From assembly GCF_025154055.1 (NCBI RefSeq), contig NZ_JAOALK010000007.1, forward strand, positions 61,325 to 125,324: 64,000 nt of DNA. The letters run 5' to 3'. Below the pieces are notes generated by a model, which saw only the letters and a program-made list of their open reading frames with translations, ran no database searches and was not told the DNA's origin. The translations under genes and the position numbers were made by a program. The stretch is from Aquibacillus koreensis. Lineage in GTDB: Bacteria > Bacillota > Bacilli > Bacillales > Amphibacillaceae. Of the stretch, positions 26,598 through 35,417 are shown piece by piece (positions within the stretch are counted from its first letter, which is position 1; each line of letters starts with the position of its first letter).

Positions 26598-27627
26598 CTT
26601 GCCGAAGCTTCGTCTTCCATCGGCCTTTAGCTCAATTACCATAAAGGAAGAGCGAGCAACTAGTCATAAGGCATTTCAAGCGATCGTACGTAAAGAGTTC
26701 ACCGATTATATGACAAGCTGGCGCATTATCATTTTATTAATTATCATTATGCTCACGTGTTTCGGTTCTCTTTATACAGCTTTAACAACGATCAATGATG
26801 CAATGGATGCTTCGGATGACGCCAAGGAAATTGCAAAAGAATCGTTCTTATTTTTAAAGCTATTTACAGTCTCTGACGGAACGATGCCATCTTTTATCCG
26901 TTTCGTTACGTTTTTAGGTCCTTTACTGGGTATTGCCTTAGGATTTGATGCGATCAATTCTGAACGGAATAAAGGGACCTTAAGTCGCTTAATGGCTCAA
27001 CCCATTCCAAGAGACTATGTCTTGAATGCAAAGTTCACAGCAGCCTTACTAATCAACATCGTATTATTTTTCTCACTAGGGTTGTTAGTGACTGCATTAG
27101 GCATTTTGATTATTGGGATTCCACCGAGTTTTGAAGAGTTTGCTAGAATTGGATGCTTTTTAGTTTTATGCATCTTCTATATTGCCTTTTGGCTAAATCT
27201 TGGCATTCTCTTTTCAGTCCAGTTCAGGCAAGCAGCAACATCAGCACTATCCGGCATTGCCATTTGGATCTTTTTTAGCATCTTTTATTCTATGATCATT
27301 GAAATGATCTCCAAAACAGTGTTGAATCCGGAAACAATAACAAGTGAAGCCCAAGCCATCGATAAGCAAGGATTTATACTAAATCTAATGCGTTTATCAC
27401 CAAACTATTTATTTAGTGAATCCACTACTACACTATTATCACCAACGGTTCGAAGTCTTGGACCTTTATCGCAAGAACAGACGATTGGAGCAGTAGCTGG
27501 ACCATTACCACTTGATCAAAGTCTATTATTGATCTGGCCACAATTAACTGGTCTGATCGCTGCTACGATGATTTGTTTTGCAATTTCTTATCTATTGTTC
27601 ATGCGACAGGAAATTAGATCAAATTAG
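26581..27627 (+). CDS. ABC-2 type transporter permease
   Basis: A 348-residue permease with about six spans, a long outer loop after the first span, and the conserved cytoplasmic NSERNKGTLSRLMAQPIPR that contacts the ATPase in ABC-2 exporters. The start at 26581 overlaps the ATPase gene by 17 bases and has GAAGGG before it; a TTG at 26563 is also open. With the NEW3 protein it forms a three-gene exporter or envelope-maintenance system; the substrate is unknown. Confidence 0.9.
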   Translation: MKLLNNLPKLRLPSAFSSITIKEERATSHKAFQAIVRKEFTDYMTSWRIIILLIIIMLTCFGSLYTALTTINDAMDASDDAKEIAKESFLFLKLFTVSDGTMPSFIRFVTFLGPLLGIALGFDAINSERNKGTLSRLMAQPIPRDYVLNAKFTAALLINIVLFFSLGLLVTALGILIIGIPPSFEEFARIGCFLVLCIFYIAFWLNLGILFSVQFRQAATSALSGIAIWIFFSIFYSMIIEMISKTVLNPETITSEAQAIDKQGFILNLMRLSPNYLFSESTTTLLSPTVRSLGPLSQEQTIGAVAGPLPLDQSLLLIWPQLTGLIAATMICFAISYLLFMRQEIRSN

Positions 27628-27632
27628 AAATT

Positions 27633-27675
27633 AGAAAGTGACGCTCATCCATCAGTATGAACGTCACTTTCTTTC
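27633..27675. terminator. Bidirectional terminator
   Basis: AGAAAGTGACGCTCAT pairs with ATGAACGTCACTTTCT with one mismatch between two converging genes; T-rich on the plus side, A-rich upstream. Confidence 0.8.
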
Positions 27676-28172
27676 TCTATCGCATATACAATTAATTGTT
27701 TTTCCCATTTTTCTACCATTTTTTGTTTTTGCATCCCGATTCTTTTGGCTACTTTTATGGATGGTTCGTTAGCCGGGTCGATTAATGAGATCAATTGGCC
27801 TATTCTTAGTGTATGTAATCCGTAATCCACACAAGCCTGTGCTGCTTCGGTAGCGTATCCCTTTCCCCAGTGGTCCCGAACAAATAGATAACCAACTTCC
27901 ATCTCTACTTTCCCATCCACTTTCTGCGGAACGAGTCCACATTGCCCTAAAAATAAACCAGAATACTTGCATTCCACAATCCAAAGACCTACACCAAATA
28001 TTCTATAATTGTTTTTATTCCAAACAATCCAGCGAACCGTTTCCTCTTTGTTTTTACGATTTGGATAGTATTTCATTGCAACCGGGTCATCAAAAATCAT
28101 TTGTAGACGCGATACATCTTCCATATCCATCTCACGAAATGCAAGTCGCTCGGTCTTCCATAAATACTGCAC
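27645..28172 (-). CDS. GNAT-family N-acetyltransferase
   Basis: A 175-residue acetyltransferase of the RimJ/RimL subtype: ERLAFREMDMEDVSRL at the N-terminus, the acetyl-CoA loop VRDHWGKGYATEAAQACVDYG, and LISLIDPANEPSIKVAKRIG. Substrate unknown. The start is GTG 28172 with GGGGGAGG in front. The stop lies inside the stem of the convergent terminator. Confidence 0.88.
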   Translation of the reverse strand: MQYLWKTERLAFREMDMEDVSRLQMIFDDPVAMKYYPNRKNKEETVRWIVWNKNNYRIFGVGLWIVECKYSGLFLGQCGLVPQKVDGKVEMEVGYLFVRDHWGKGYATEAAQACVDYGLHTLRIGQLISLIDPANEPSIKVAKRIGMQKQKMVEKWEKQLIVYAIEKESDVHTDG

Positions 28173-28266
28173 TTCAACCTCCCCCTCAAGTTCTATCCCT
28201 TACCTAATAATGCCACTTTCAAACCTCTGAAACCAAAAAAGAAACAGAAAATCTGCTTCTTCTCAT

Positions 28267-28479
28267 TCAAATATATGTAGAAACATTCGTTTTCGTTTGC
28301 TCTTTCCCTTCCAATGTGTACAACTGCAATAAACTATTTGGATTTCTTTTATAAGTAGATTCTGCATCATAGGCTCTCAGTGTTGTAATATTCATTCCAC
28401 AAACAGGACAGTTCCACAAACCATTTTTTTGGCTACTAAAAGATAATTGAAAACAATGATTACATGTTTTTTTATACAT
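28267..28479 (-). CDS. Small zinc-ribbon protein, 70 residues
   Basis: The N-terminal CNHC and WNCPVCG give a four-Cys zinc ribbon, followed by about 40 residues without recognisable motif. The start at 28479 follows GGGAGTGAC; the longer frame has no site. It lies 13 bases after the DUF5658 gene and is probably co-transcribed with it. Confidence 0.6.
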   Translation of the reverse strand: MYKKTCNHCFQLSFSSQKNGLWNCPVCGMNITTLRAYDAESTYKRNPNSLLQLYTLEGKEQTKTNVSTYI

Positions 28480-28492
28480 ATTGTCACTCCCA

Positions 28493-28795
28493 TTAAATTT
28501 GTAACAACCAAATGGCATGCAAAAATAACGTACAAGTATATAAAAAGGCAGCTGCTAAAGTCAGACTTTTCATCCAGCCTTTCGAAAAGGTCAAACGACT
28601 ACTGAAAACAAATAAAAGTAAACAAATAGATAATGCTAGTTTAGTTATAAAAAAGACTGTTGGGCTTTGCTCGTATAAATGGTTCATTACCGGGTTTAAT
28701 TCCTTAATATATGCATGTTTTAAGCCATATATGGTAACTACACCATCGAACAGATTTAAAATAGCTAAATAGATAAACAAATATTTGACAAACAT
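28493..28795 (-). CDS. DUF5658 membrane protein
   Basis: A 100-residue protein with three spans that fits the DUF5658 pattern: LFDGVVTIYGLKHAYIKELN followed by PVMNHLYEQSP, then two hydrophobic segments. The start at 28795 follows AAGGTGAG with a 7-base gap. Function unknown. Confidence 0.7.
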   Translation of the reverse strand: MFVKYLFIYLAILNLFDGVVTIYGLKHAYIKELNPVMNHLYEQSPTVFFITKLALSICLLLFVFSSRLTFSKGWMKSLTLAAAFLYTCTLFLHAIWLLQI

Positions 28796-29137
28796 ACTAA
28801 CCCTCACCTTAAGTTCTCTATAAAGAACAGATTAAGCTATAAGAAAGACTTTGATAACCATTATGGCCTAGTCAAAGTCTTATTAAACAGAACTTTAATA
28901 ATAAGGGAAAATCATTGAATATCTATAGTAAATATATAATAAATGCCTGATTTGATAAATACTTAAATTTATTCAAATTTCTTGATTAAGAACATTATAC
29001 ATCCAAATTCTTCCGTTTTCATGCGTTTACTCAGATTATCATATTTTTTATAGAACAATATGTGCTATATAATGAACATATGTAGTAGAATAACCTTTAT
29101 GACCGTTCGTAAGCGAATAAACATTAAGGAGAATAGC
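28796..29137. other. AT-rich divergent region upstream of sinR
   Basis: No gene seen. A perfect 10-bp inverted repeat, AAGACTTTGA (28845-28854) and TCAAAGTCTT (28872-28881), could form a hairpin or be a regulator site. No T-run follows on either strand. The rest is AT-rich and should contain the promoters of both flanking genes. Confidence 0.4.
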
Positions 29138-29503
29138 ATGATTGGAGAAAGAATCAGATTACTTAGAAGAGAAAAAGGACTTTCTATCACGAAGCTTGCT
29201 TCATTAGCTGGCATATCTAAATCCTACTTAAGTTACATTGAACGAAACATTCAAAAGAATCCATCATTACAAGTTCTATCGAAAATAGCGATCACCCTAG
29301 ATACCACTATTGAATACTTATTAGGTGAACAACAAGAAATGTACACAACCTCCTACATGAAGCAAGATTCCAACATGATCGATGAAGAATGGGAAGTTCT
29401 TTTTCAAAAAGCTATTGAACAAGGGATGAGCAAGGAGGACTTCATGGAAATCCATGATTTCGTTAAATATAAAAATTGGATGTCCTCACAAAAAAAGGTA
29501 TAG
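29138..29503 (+). CDS. sinR: SinR-type XRE transcriptional regulator
   Basis: A 121-residue regulator. Residues 1-62 are a Cro/C1 helix-turn-helix with RIRLLRREKGLSITKLASLA and ISKSYLSYIERNIQKNPSLQ, very close to the SinR motif. The C-terminal helices (EEWEVLFQKAIEQGMSKEDF) match the SinR dimerisation region. SinR represses biofilm matrix genes and is titrated by SinI. The start at 29138 follows AAGGAG. The sinI-like gene follows after 9 bases. Confidence 0.85.
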   Translation: MIGERIRLLRREKGLSITKLASLAGISKSYLSYIERNIQKNPSLQVLSKIAITLDTTIEYLLGEQQEMYTTSYMKQDSNMIDEEWEVLFQKAIEQGMSKEDFMEIHDFVKYKNWMSSQKKV

Positions 29504-29512
29504 GAGGAACTA

Positions 29513-29644
29513 ATGGGAGAGCTGGGATCGGAAACAGTGGATAAAGAATGGATTTTATTAATGATTACAGCAAAGCATTTGGGTTTAACGGCGGAAGAAA
29601 TACGAGAATTTCTAAACTCCGATGAATCGAACATACAACATTAA
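29513..29644 (+). CDS. sinI: SinI-type anti-repressor, 43 residues
   Basis: A 43-residue protein whose core, KEWILLMITAKHLGLTAEEI followed by REFL, aligns with the SinR-binding helices of B. subtilis SinI (EWVELMVEAK...SPEEIRKYL). TAGGAGGAAC gives a strong ribosome binding site. It would bind SinR as a heterodimer. Here it lies downstream of sinR, the reverse of B. subtilis, and shares its transcript up to the terminator. Confidence 0.87.
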   Translation: MGELGSETVDKEWILLMITAKHLGLTAEEIREFLNSDESNIQH

Positions 29645-29649
29645 ATAGG

Positions 29650-29690
29650 CTAGGGTATGGATTATCATCATCCGCACCCTAGTTTTTTTG
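29650..29690 (+). terminator. Terminator of the sinR-sinI operon
   Basis: CTAGGGT pairs with ACCCTAG, followed by seven T residues. Confidence 0.85.
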
Positions 29691-29804
29691 CCTCTTTTCA
29701 AAAGCATTGTTGCTTTTATAATGTCGGAGTTGATGTAAAATCCGTCGTAACAAAAAAGTAAAATATTTAACAATGTACTAGCTAACTTTTGGGAATTGGA
29801 TCCC

Positions 29805-30020
29805 TCTCTGACTTCATTCTGCTCTCGAGGTTTTTTCTTGTCCGTGATCGCACACTTCTCTGACTTCATTCTGCTCTTGAGGCACTTTCTTGTCAGTGAT
29901 CGCACACTTCTCTGACTTCATTCTGCTCTCGTAGCATTTTCTTGTCCGTGATCGCACACTTCTCTGACTTCATTCTGCTCTCGTGGCACTTTCTTGTCCG
30001 TGATCGCGCACTTCTCTGAC
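29805..30020. repeat. Tandem array of a 52-bp repeat, four full copies
   Basis: The unit starting TCTCTGACTTCATTCTGCTC and containing GTGATCGCACACT begins at 29805, 29857, 29909 and 29961, each exactly 52 bp from the last; a partial fifth copy starts at 30013. Copies differ by a few bases. Without intervening unique spacers it is not a CRISPR array. It fills most of the 510-bp gap between sinI and yutF. Confidence 0.93.
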
Positions 30021-30154
30021 TACTTTTCGAATTCCTGCTTTGGAAATGTCAGAAGATGGCTAATGACGCACTCTATACAAATTCAGTCATAAAAACTATT
30101 TTTTAGAATAATATAGCTAGCATCTACTACCTAAGGCCTATAATAGTTTTGATC

Positions 30155-30928
30155 TCAAGATTCATCAAATAGCCATTCTGCTAAAGTATCTATCGCATAT
30201 GTTGGTTGTGTTTGTATATCAAGTAAGTGTTCCTTCGTCGTAACACCCGTATGAACGAGTAACGTATCGATTCCCGCATTAATTCCCGCAAGAATGTCTG
30301 TTGCATAATTATCACCAACCATTAACGTCTCCTCTTTAGATGTTCCGAGCACTTCTAATGCCTGATCTACGATAATAGACTCTGGCTTCCCTATGAACTT
30401 AGGCTCTACACCTGTTGTAACGGATAACACCGAGATAAGTGAACCGGCACCAGGTAAAAATCCTCTCTCTGTTGGAAGCGCAATGTCCCCATTTGTGGCC
30501 ACAAACTTTGCACCAGCGCGTATATTTAACGCTCCTTTTGCCAATTTTTCATAATTAATCGTACGGTCTAATCCCATCACCACAAAGTCCGCATCTGTTT
30601 CCACAATCTCTAATCCTGTTTCTTTTAAAGCAGAGATTAACCCTTCTTCTCCAATCGGATAAACACGAGCACCTTGCTTCAATTCAGAGATGTACTTCGC
30701 AGTAGCCATGCTCGTTGTAAACACATGCTCCGTAGTTGATGGTACACCCATGCTAACTAACGTTTCAGAAACCTTACTAGGATGCTTAGTTGAATTGTTA
30801 GTTAAGAAAAGATATGGCAAGTTTCTTTTTTCAAGCTCCTTTACAAAAGTGATCGCTTCCTCTATCTTCTCTGTGCCTTTATATACTGTCCCATCTAAAT
30901 CGATAAGAAATCCACGATACTTGTTCAT
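30155..30928 (-). CDS. yutF: HAD-superfamily phosphatase, YutF/NagD type
   Basis: A 257-residue haloacid-dehalogenase phosphatase of the NagD group (class IIA). Motif I is LIDLDGTVYKG with nucleophile Asp near residue 9, FLTNNSTKHP is motif II, and MVGDNYATDILAGINAGIDT is motif IV. Length and motifs fit YutF of B. subtilis, a phosphatase active on small sugar or nucleotide phosphates. AGGAGGAAC precedes the ATG. Confidence 0.87.
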   Translation of the reverse strand: MNKYRGFLIDLDGTVYKGTEKIEEAITFVKELEKRNLPYLFLTNNSTKHPSKVSETLVSMGVPSTTEHVFTTSMATAKYISELKQGARVYPIGEEGLISALKETGLEIVETDADFVVMGLDRTINYEKLAKGALNIRAGAKFVATNGDIALPTERGFLPGAGSLISVLSVTTGVEPKFIGKPESIIVDQALEVLGTSKEETLMVGDNYATDILAGINAGIDTLLVHTGVTTKEHLLDIQTQPTYAIDTLAEWLFDES

Positions 30929-31185
30929 ATATATGTTCCTCCTATTATGTATTTCATTTGTTATTTCTCGTACACATGGTACTATAGTAAGTATGTCAAC
31001 TAACTGAAATTATAAACTTTTTCGACATATCATGTAAAACAGTTTATCAATAACCTTACTCATGATATTGTATAATAAGTATTATATTTATGATTATTAT
31101 ACAAAAAAGTGTATAAACATACGTTCAACTCAAGACCGCAACATGAGACGGTCATAAAAAAATTATAGGAAGGTAGTTACGTAAA

Positions 31186-32676
31186 ATGACAACGAATACT
31201 CCAAAAGCAGTTATTGTAATTTTTGGTGCAACAGGTGATCTAGCTAATCGTAAATTATATCCATCGATCTATAGACTTTTTCGAAATGGTAAACTGTCGG
31301 AAAATTTCGCAGTAGTTGGGGTAGCTAGAAGACCTCTAACAAACGAAGATTTCCGTAATAACGTTAAGAATTCGATTAGTCAATTTGAAGATGATAACAT
31401 CGATCCAGATAAATTCGCTTCCCACTTCCATTACCACCCATTTGATGTTCAAGACTTAAGTTATTATCAAAGTTTAAATACACTATTACATTCATTAGAT
31501 GAAAAGCATGAAACAGAAGGAAATCGAATCTTTTACCTTGCAATGGCTCCTAATTTCTTTGGCACCCTTGCAGCTAATCTTAAGTCAGAAGGCTTAACAT
31601 CAACACAAGGTTGGTCTAGATTAGTAATTGAAAAGCCGTTCGGTCATAACTTCAAGTCTGCACAGAAATTAAACAATCAAATTCGTGAAGCATTTGATGA
31701 AGATCAAATCTATCGTATTGACCACTACTTGGGTAAAGAAATGGTACAGAACATTGAAGTGATTCGCTTTGCTAATGCAATGTTCGAACCTCTTTGGAAT
31801 AATCAATTTATCTCTAATATCCAAATTACTTCTAGTGAAGTGCTTGGTGTGGAAGACAGAGGAAGATACTATGAATCATCTGGTGCGCTTCGTGATATGG
31901 TACAGAACCACATGTTACAAATGATGGCGCTTCTAGCAATGGAACCACCAATCAAGCTAACACCAGAAGAAATCAGAAGTGAGAAAGTAAAAGTGTTACG
32001 TGCGTTAAAACCGATGAGCGTAGATGAAGTAGAAGACTATTTTGTTCGTGGCCAATATGACAGAGGTATTGTTGACGGTGAAGAGAAACCTGGATATCGT
32101 GAAGGGAATTCTGTTGACCCTGATTCAAATACAGAAACCTTTGTTGCAGGTAAGTTAACAATCAACAACTTCCGTTGGGCCGGCACGCCTATCTATATCC
32201 GTACAGGTAAAAGAATGCAGCAAAAGTCAACGGAAATTGTCGTTCAATTCAAAGATTTACCAATGAACTTATATTATGATAAAGGGGAAGCCATTCATCC
32301 TAATCTATTAGTTATTCACATTCAGCCTTATGAAGGTATTACCCTTCATCTTAATGCGAAAAAAGGTGACTATGGCACGACGTCTACACCAATCTCTCTG
32401 AAATATAATAACAATGATAACAACGATAAGATGAACACACCTGAAGCGTATGAAGTGTTATTACACGATTGTATGCGTGGTGATTCAACAAACTTCACGC
32501 ACTGGGACGAGGTTGCTCTCTCTTGGAAATTTGTTGATATTATTTCACAAGCTTGGGAAAACAAAAAAGCACAATTCCCTAACTACGAATCTGGATCAAA
32601 TGGTCCAAAAGATTCCGATGCGCTACTTGAAAAAGACGGCTTCCACTGGTGGTCTGTTACACCAGAGGAAGAGTAA
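31186..32676 (+). CDS. zwf: Glucose-6-phosphate 1-dehydrogenase
   Basis: A 496-residue enzyme oxidising glucose-6-phosphate with NADP+, the first step of the oxidative pentose phosphate pathway. The Rossmann loop is FGATGDLANRKLYPS near residue 13; the active-site RIDHYLGKEMVQN near 177 carries the substrate Lys and His. EKPFGH is also intact. AGGAAGG precedes the ATG. Its partner gnd is the next gene, converging on it. Confidence 0.96.
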   Translation: MTTNTPKAVIVIFGATGDLANRKLYPSIYRLFRNGKLSENFAVVGVARRPLTNEDFRNNVKNSISQFEDDNIDPDKFASHFHYHPFDVQDLSYYQSLNTLLHSLDEKHETEGNRIFYLAMAPNFFGTLAANLKSEGLTSTQGWSRLVIEKPFGHNFKSAQKLNNQIREAFDEDQIYRIDHYLGKEMVQNIEVIRFANAMFEPLWNNQFISNIQITSSEVLGVEDRGRYYESSGALRDMVQNHMLQMMALLAMEPPIKLTPEEIRSEKVKVLRALKPMSVDEVEDYFVRGQYDRGIVDGEEKPGYREGNSVDPDSNTETFVAGKLTINNFRWAGTPIYIRTGKRMQQKSTEIVVQFKDLPMNLYYDKGEAIHPNLLVIHIQPYEGITLHLNAKKGDYGTTSTPISLKYNNNDNNDKMNTPEAYEVLLHDCMRGDSTNFTHWDEVALSWKFVDIISQAWENKKAQFPNYESGSNGPKDSDALLEKDGFHWWSVTPEEE

Positions 32677-32692
32677 GCTTCGATATAGAGAA

Positions 32693-32721
32693 AAGCACCG
32701 CTGTATGCGGTGCTTTTTTTT
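32693..32721 (+). terminator. Terminator of zwf
   Basis: AAGCACCGC pairs with GCGGTGCTT across a 5-base loop, then a T-run. Confidence 0.9.
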
Positions 32722-32914
32722 CGTTTGTAGCCACCGCTCCTGAAATATTGATTTGTTCGAAATTTTAATCAGACATTTTAGTTATGTCCCTGCCTCTTTA
32801 TCTCTTTATTCCTCTAGAAGAGTTACGCATTCTTAATTTTTGTCGTTTGGGTTCTAGCTCAGTTGGCGCATATAACTCAGGTTTAGGTGCATTTCCTAAA
32901 GGAAACTGCAAGCA

Positions 32915-32966
32915 TCAAAAAAACTCCCTTTCAGGAACCAGAAATTTAGTTCCTAAAAGGGAGTTA
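32915..32966 (-). terminator. Terminator of gnd
   Basis: On the minus strand AACTCCCTTTTAGGAAC pairs with GTTCCTGAAAGGGAGTT and is followed by seven T residues. Confidence 0.88.
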
Positions 32967-32971
32967 CTTCA

Positions 32972-34390
32972 TTATTTCATCCACTCAGTATGGAATACGC
33001 CTTCTTTGTCCACACGTTGGTATGTGTGTGCACCAAAGTAATCACGTTGTGCTTGTAGTAAGTTTGCAGGCAGTGTTTCTGTACGATAGCTATCGTAGTA
33101 TGCAAGTGCACTTGAGAAACCTGGAACCGGAATTCCACGCTCAATCGCCACAGATAACACTTTACGTAACGATGCTTGGTAGCTTTCTACGATTTCTTGG
33201 AAATAAGGATCCAATAATAAATTAGCCAAACCAGGCTCACGGTCGTAAGCTTCTTTAATTTTTTGTAAGAATTGCGCACGGATAATACAACCGCCACGGA
33301 AGATCATCGCGATATCTCCGTATTTAAGATCCCAATTGTATTCATCTGAAGCAGCACGCATTTGCGCAAAGCCTTGTGCGTAAGAAACGATTTTACTCAT
33401 GTATAGTGCTTTTCTAATCGCTTCAACTAACTCATCTTTATCACCTTCAAAAGGAGTTTCCTGTGCAGAAGGTCCTTTAAGGATTTTGCTAGCTTTCACA
33501 CGCTCATCTTTCATTGCAGAGATGAAGCGAGCAAATACAGATTCTGTAATGATCGGAAGTGGAACACCAAGATCTAGAGAGCTTTGGCTCGTCCATTTAC
33601 CAGTACCTTTTTGACCAGCAGTATCTAGGATTACATCGATCATCGGTTTGCCAGTTTCATCATCTTTTTTCGTGAAGATGTCAGCAGTGATCTCGATCAA
33701 GTAACTATCCAACTCACCAGTATTCCAATCCGCGAATACCTCATGTAATTCTTCAGCACCTAATCCTAAAACATGCTTCATAATGAAGTATGCTTCACAA
33801 ATTAATTGCATGTCACCATACTCGATCCCGTTGTGCACCATTTTAACATAGTGACCAGCACCATCTGGACCGATGTAAGTTGTACAAGCATCATCGCCAA
33901 CTTTTGCAGCAATGGATTTAAGAATTGGTTCTACTAAATCATATGCTTCTTTTTGTCCACCAGGCATGATGGAAGGTCCTTTTAATGCACCCTCTTCTCC
34001 ACCAGATACACCAGTACCAATGAAGTGGATACCAGTTGTTTCTAATTCTTTATTACGTCGAATCGTATCTTCATAGAATGTGTTTCCTCCATCAATAAGG
34101 ATATCACCTTCATCAAGATGCGGTCGTAATGATTCAATTGTTGCGTCTGTAGCAGCACCTGCTTTGACCATTAATAAAATCTTTCTTGGTTTTTCTAAAG
34201 AGTCAACAAACTCTTCAATTGTTTTAGCACCAACAAAGTTCTTACCTGCTGCTTCGTTCGCTAAAAAGTCTTCTGTTTTTTCGTATGAACGGTTAAAAAC
34301 AGATACGGAATTGCCTCTGCTTTCAAGATTTAAAGCAAGGTTTTTTCCCATTACTGCTAGTCCTACAACACCTATGTCTTGTTTTGCCAT
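32972..34390 (-). CDS. gndA: 6-phosphogluconate dehydrogenase (decarboxylating, NADP type)
   Basis: A 472-residue enzyme converting 6-phosphogluconate to ribulose-5-phosphate. [25 protein letters not shown] is the coenzyme site; the Arg in FNRS is typical of NADP use. [22 protein letters not shown] and [12 protein letters not shown] are substrate motifs. It is full length. GGAAGGAGC precedes the ATG. It faces zwf tail to tail, so the two oxidative steps are neighbours but separately transcribed. Confidence 0.96.
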   Translation of the reverse strand: MAKQDIGVVGLAVMGKNLALNLESRGNSVSVFNRSYEKTEDFLANEAAGKNFVGAKTIEEFVDSLEKPRKILLMVKAGAATDATIESLRPHLDEGDILIDGGNTFYEDTIRRNKELETTGIHFIGTGVSGGEEGALKGPSIMPGGQKEAYDLVEPILKSIAAKVGDDACTTYIGPDGAGHYVKMVHNGIEYGDMQLICEAYFIMKHVLGLGAEELHEVFADWNTGELDSYLIEITADIFTKKDDETGKPMIDVILDTAGQKGTGKWTSQSSLDLGVPLPIITESVFARFISAMKDERVKASKILKGPSAQETPFEGDKDELVEAIRKALYMSKIVSYAQGFAQMRAASDEYNWDLKYGDIAMIFRGGCIIRAQFLQKIKEAYDREPGLANLLLDPYFQEIVESYQASLRKVLSVAIERGIPVPGFSSALAYYDSYRTETLPANLLQAQRDYFGAHTYQRVDKEGVFHTEWMK

Positions 34391-34655
34391 TGTTTAAGCT
34401 CCTTCCAAATTCTTTCCTTCATCCATCATAAGGTTAAATAAAAAACATATCAACTTATGTATAAGGAATAAGGAATTATTTAAACGAACAAACCCTTCAG
34501 ATGGGATTTTCAGTAAGATTTTATCTCTATTTCTATCATTTTTGTTCACAAATTATCTGTGAATAAAAATCCCCCATATATAAACTTATTACAAGCGCAG
34601 TCAACCTGCAAGTAAAATCCCCTTCGAATTTCTGAATTATCGACAAATTCATTAA

Positions 34656-35399
34656 CTATTGTAATACCCACGTGTGAATAGCATGGGCAACACCATGTTC
34701 TACATTCGATTTGGTCACCCAATCTGCCGATGCTTTTACTTGATCCTGTGCATTTCCCATTGCTACACCAAGACCACAAGCTTCTATCATTTTTATATCG
34801 TTTAAGCTATCCCCAGCTGCCATTACTTCATCCATGGATAATCCTAACCGTTTACAAACCTTTTCAATTGCCACTGCCTTATTTATTCCAACCGCATTTA
34901 CTTCAATATTCGTTGGACTGGAATCACTTATTTCTAGCTCACCGAGACTCGCAAGCTCCTCCATGATTGCCATCTTTACAGATGGATCATCTGTATCATA
35001 TCCAAACTTCAGCCACTGATGCACTTCCAATTCACTTGGTAGTTCACCTCTCCAAATTTGTTCTGTCGAAGTCATCCATGCATATGTTTTGTACTTTTTG
35101 TGTAATGCAACCAAGTGTTCCACTACTGCAATATCGAGTAATTGGCGATCGACTAACTCTCCAGATACAGTTCGTATTTCACTACCATTAACCGTTATTA
35201 AATAGGAGGATAGTTGTAATTGTTCTGCAAAAGCTTTACAAGTAGAGTAGTGTCTTCCTGTAGAAAAAATAACTTCCACCCCATGCTCCCTTGCCAGCTT
35301 AATCGCTTCTATGTTTTCTTGTGAAATCATATCCTGCTCACTAAGCAGGGTACCATCTAAATCCAAGGCAATTAACCGAATCTTTTTATCCTTCCGCAT
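34656..35399 (-). CDS. Cof-type HAD phosphatase
   Basis: A 247-residue class IIB HAD phosphatase: ALDLDGTLLSE near residue 12, STGRHYSTC motif II, EVNAVGINKAVAIEKVC with the motif III Lys, and AAGDSLNDIKMI motif IV. Relatives in B. subtilis (YcsE, YitU, YwtE) include flavin-pathway phosphatases, but the substrate is not readable here. AAAGGGGATC precedes the ATG. It is 18 bases after the MFS gene and probably co-transcribed. Confidence 0.87.
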   Translation of the reverse strand: MRKDKKIRLIALDLDGTLLSEQDMISQENIEAIKLAREHGVEVIFSTGRHYSTCKAFAEQLQLSSYLITVNGSEIRTVSGELVDRQLLDIAVVEHLVALHKKYKTYAWMTSTEQIWRGELPSELEVHQWLKFGYDTDDPSVKMAIMEELASLGELEISDSSPTNIEVNAVGINKAVAIEKVCKRLGLSMDEVMAAGDSLNDIKMIEACGLGVAMGNAQDQVKASADWVTKSNVEHGVAHAIHTWVLQ

Positions 35400-35417
35400 G
35401 TTGATCCCCTTTCCAAA

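Noticed and set aside
29805..30020. Possible CRISPR array
   Set aside because: Units are contiguous 52-bp repeats with no unique spacers between them and there are no cas genes in the window.
32850..32890. tRNA-like D-arm string GGTTCTAGCTCAGTTGGCGC
   Set aside because: No anticodon arm, no T-arm GGTTCGA and no acceptor pairing follow; at most an old tRNA fragment.
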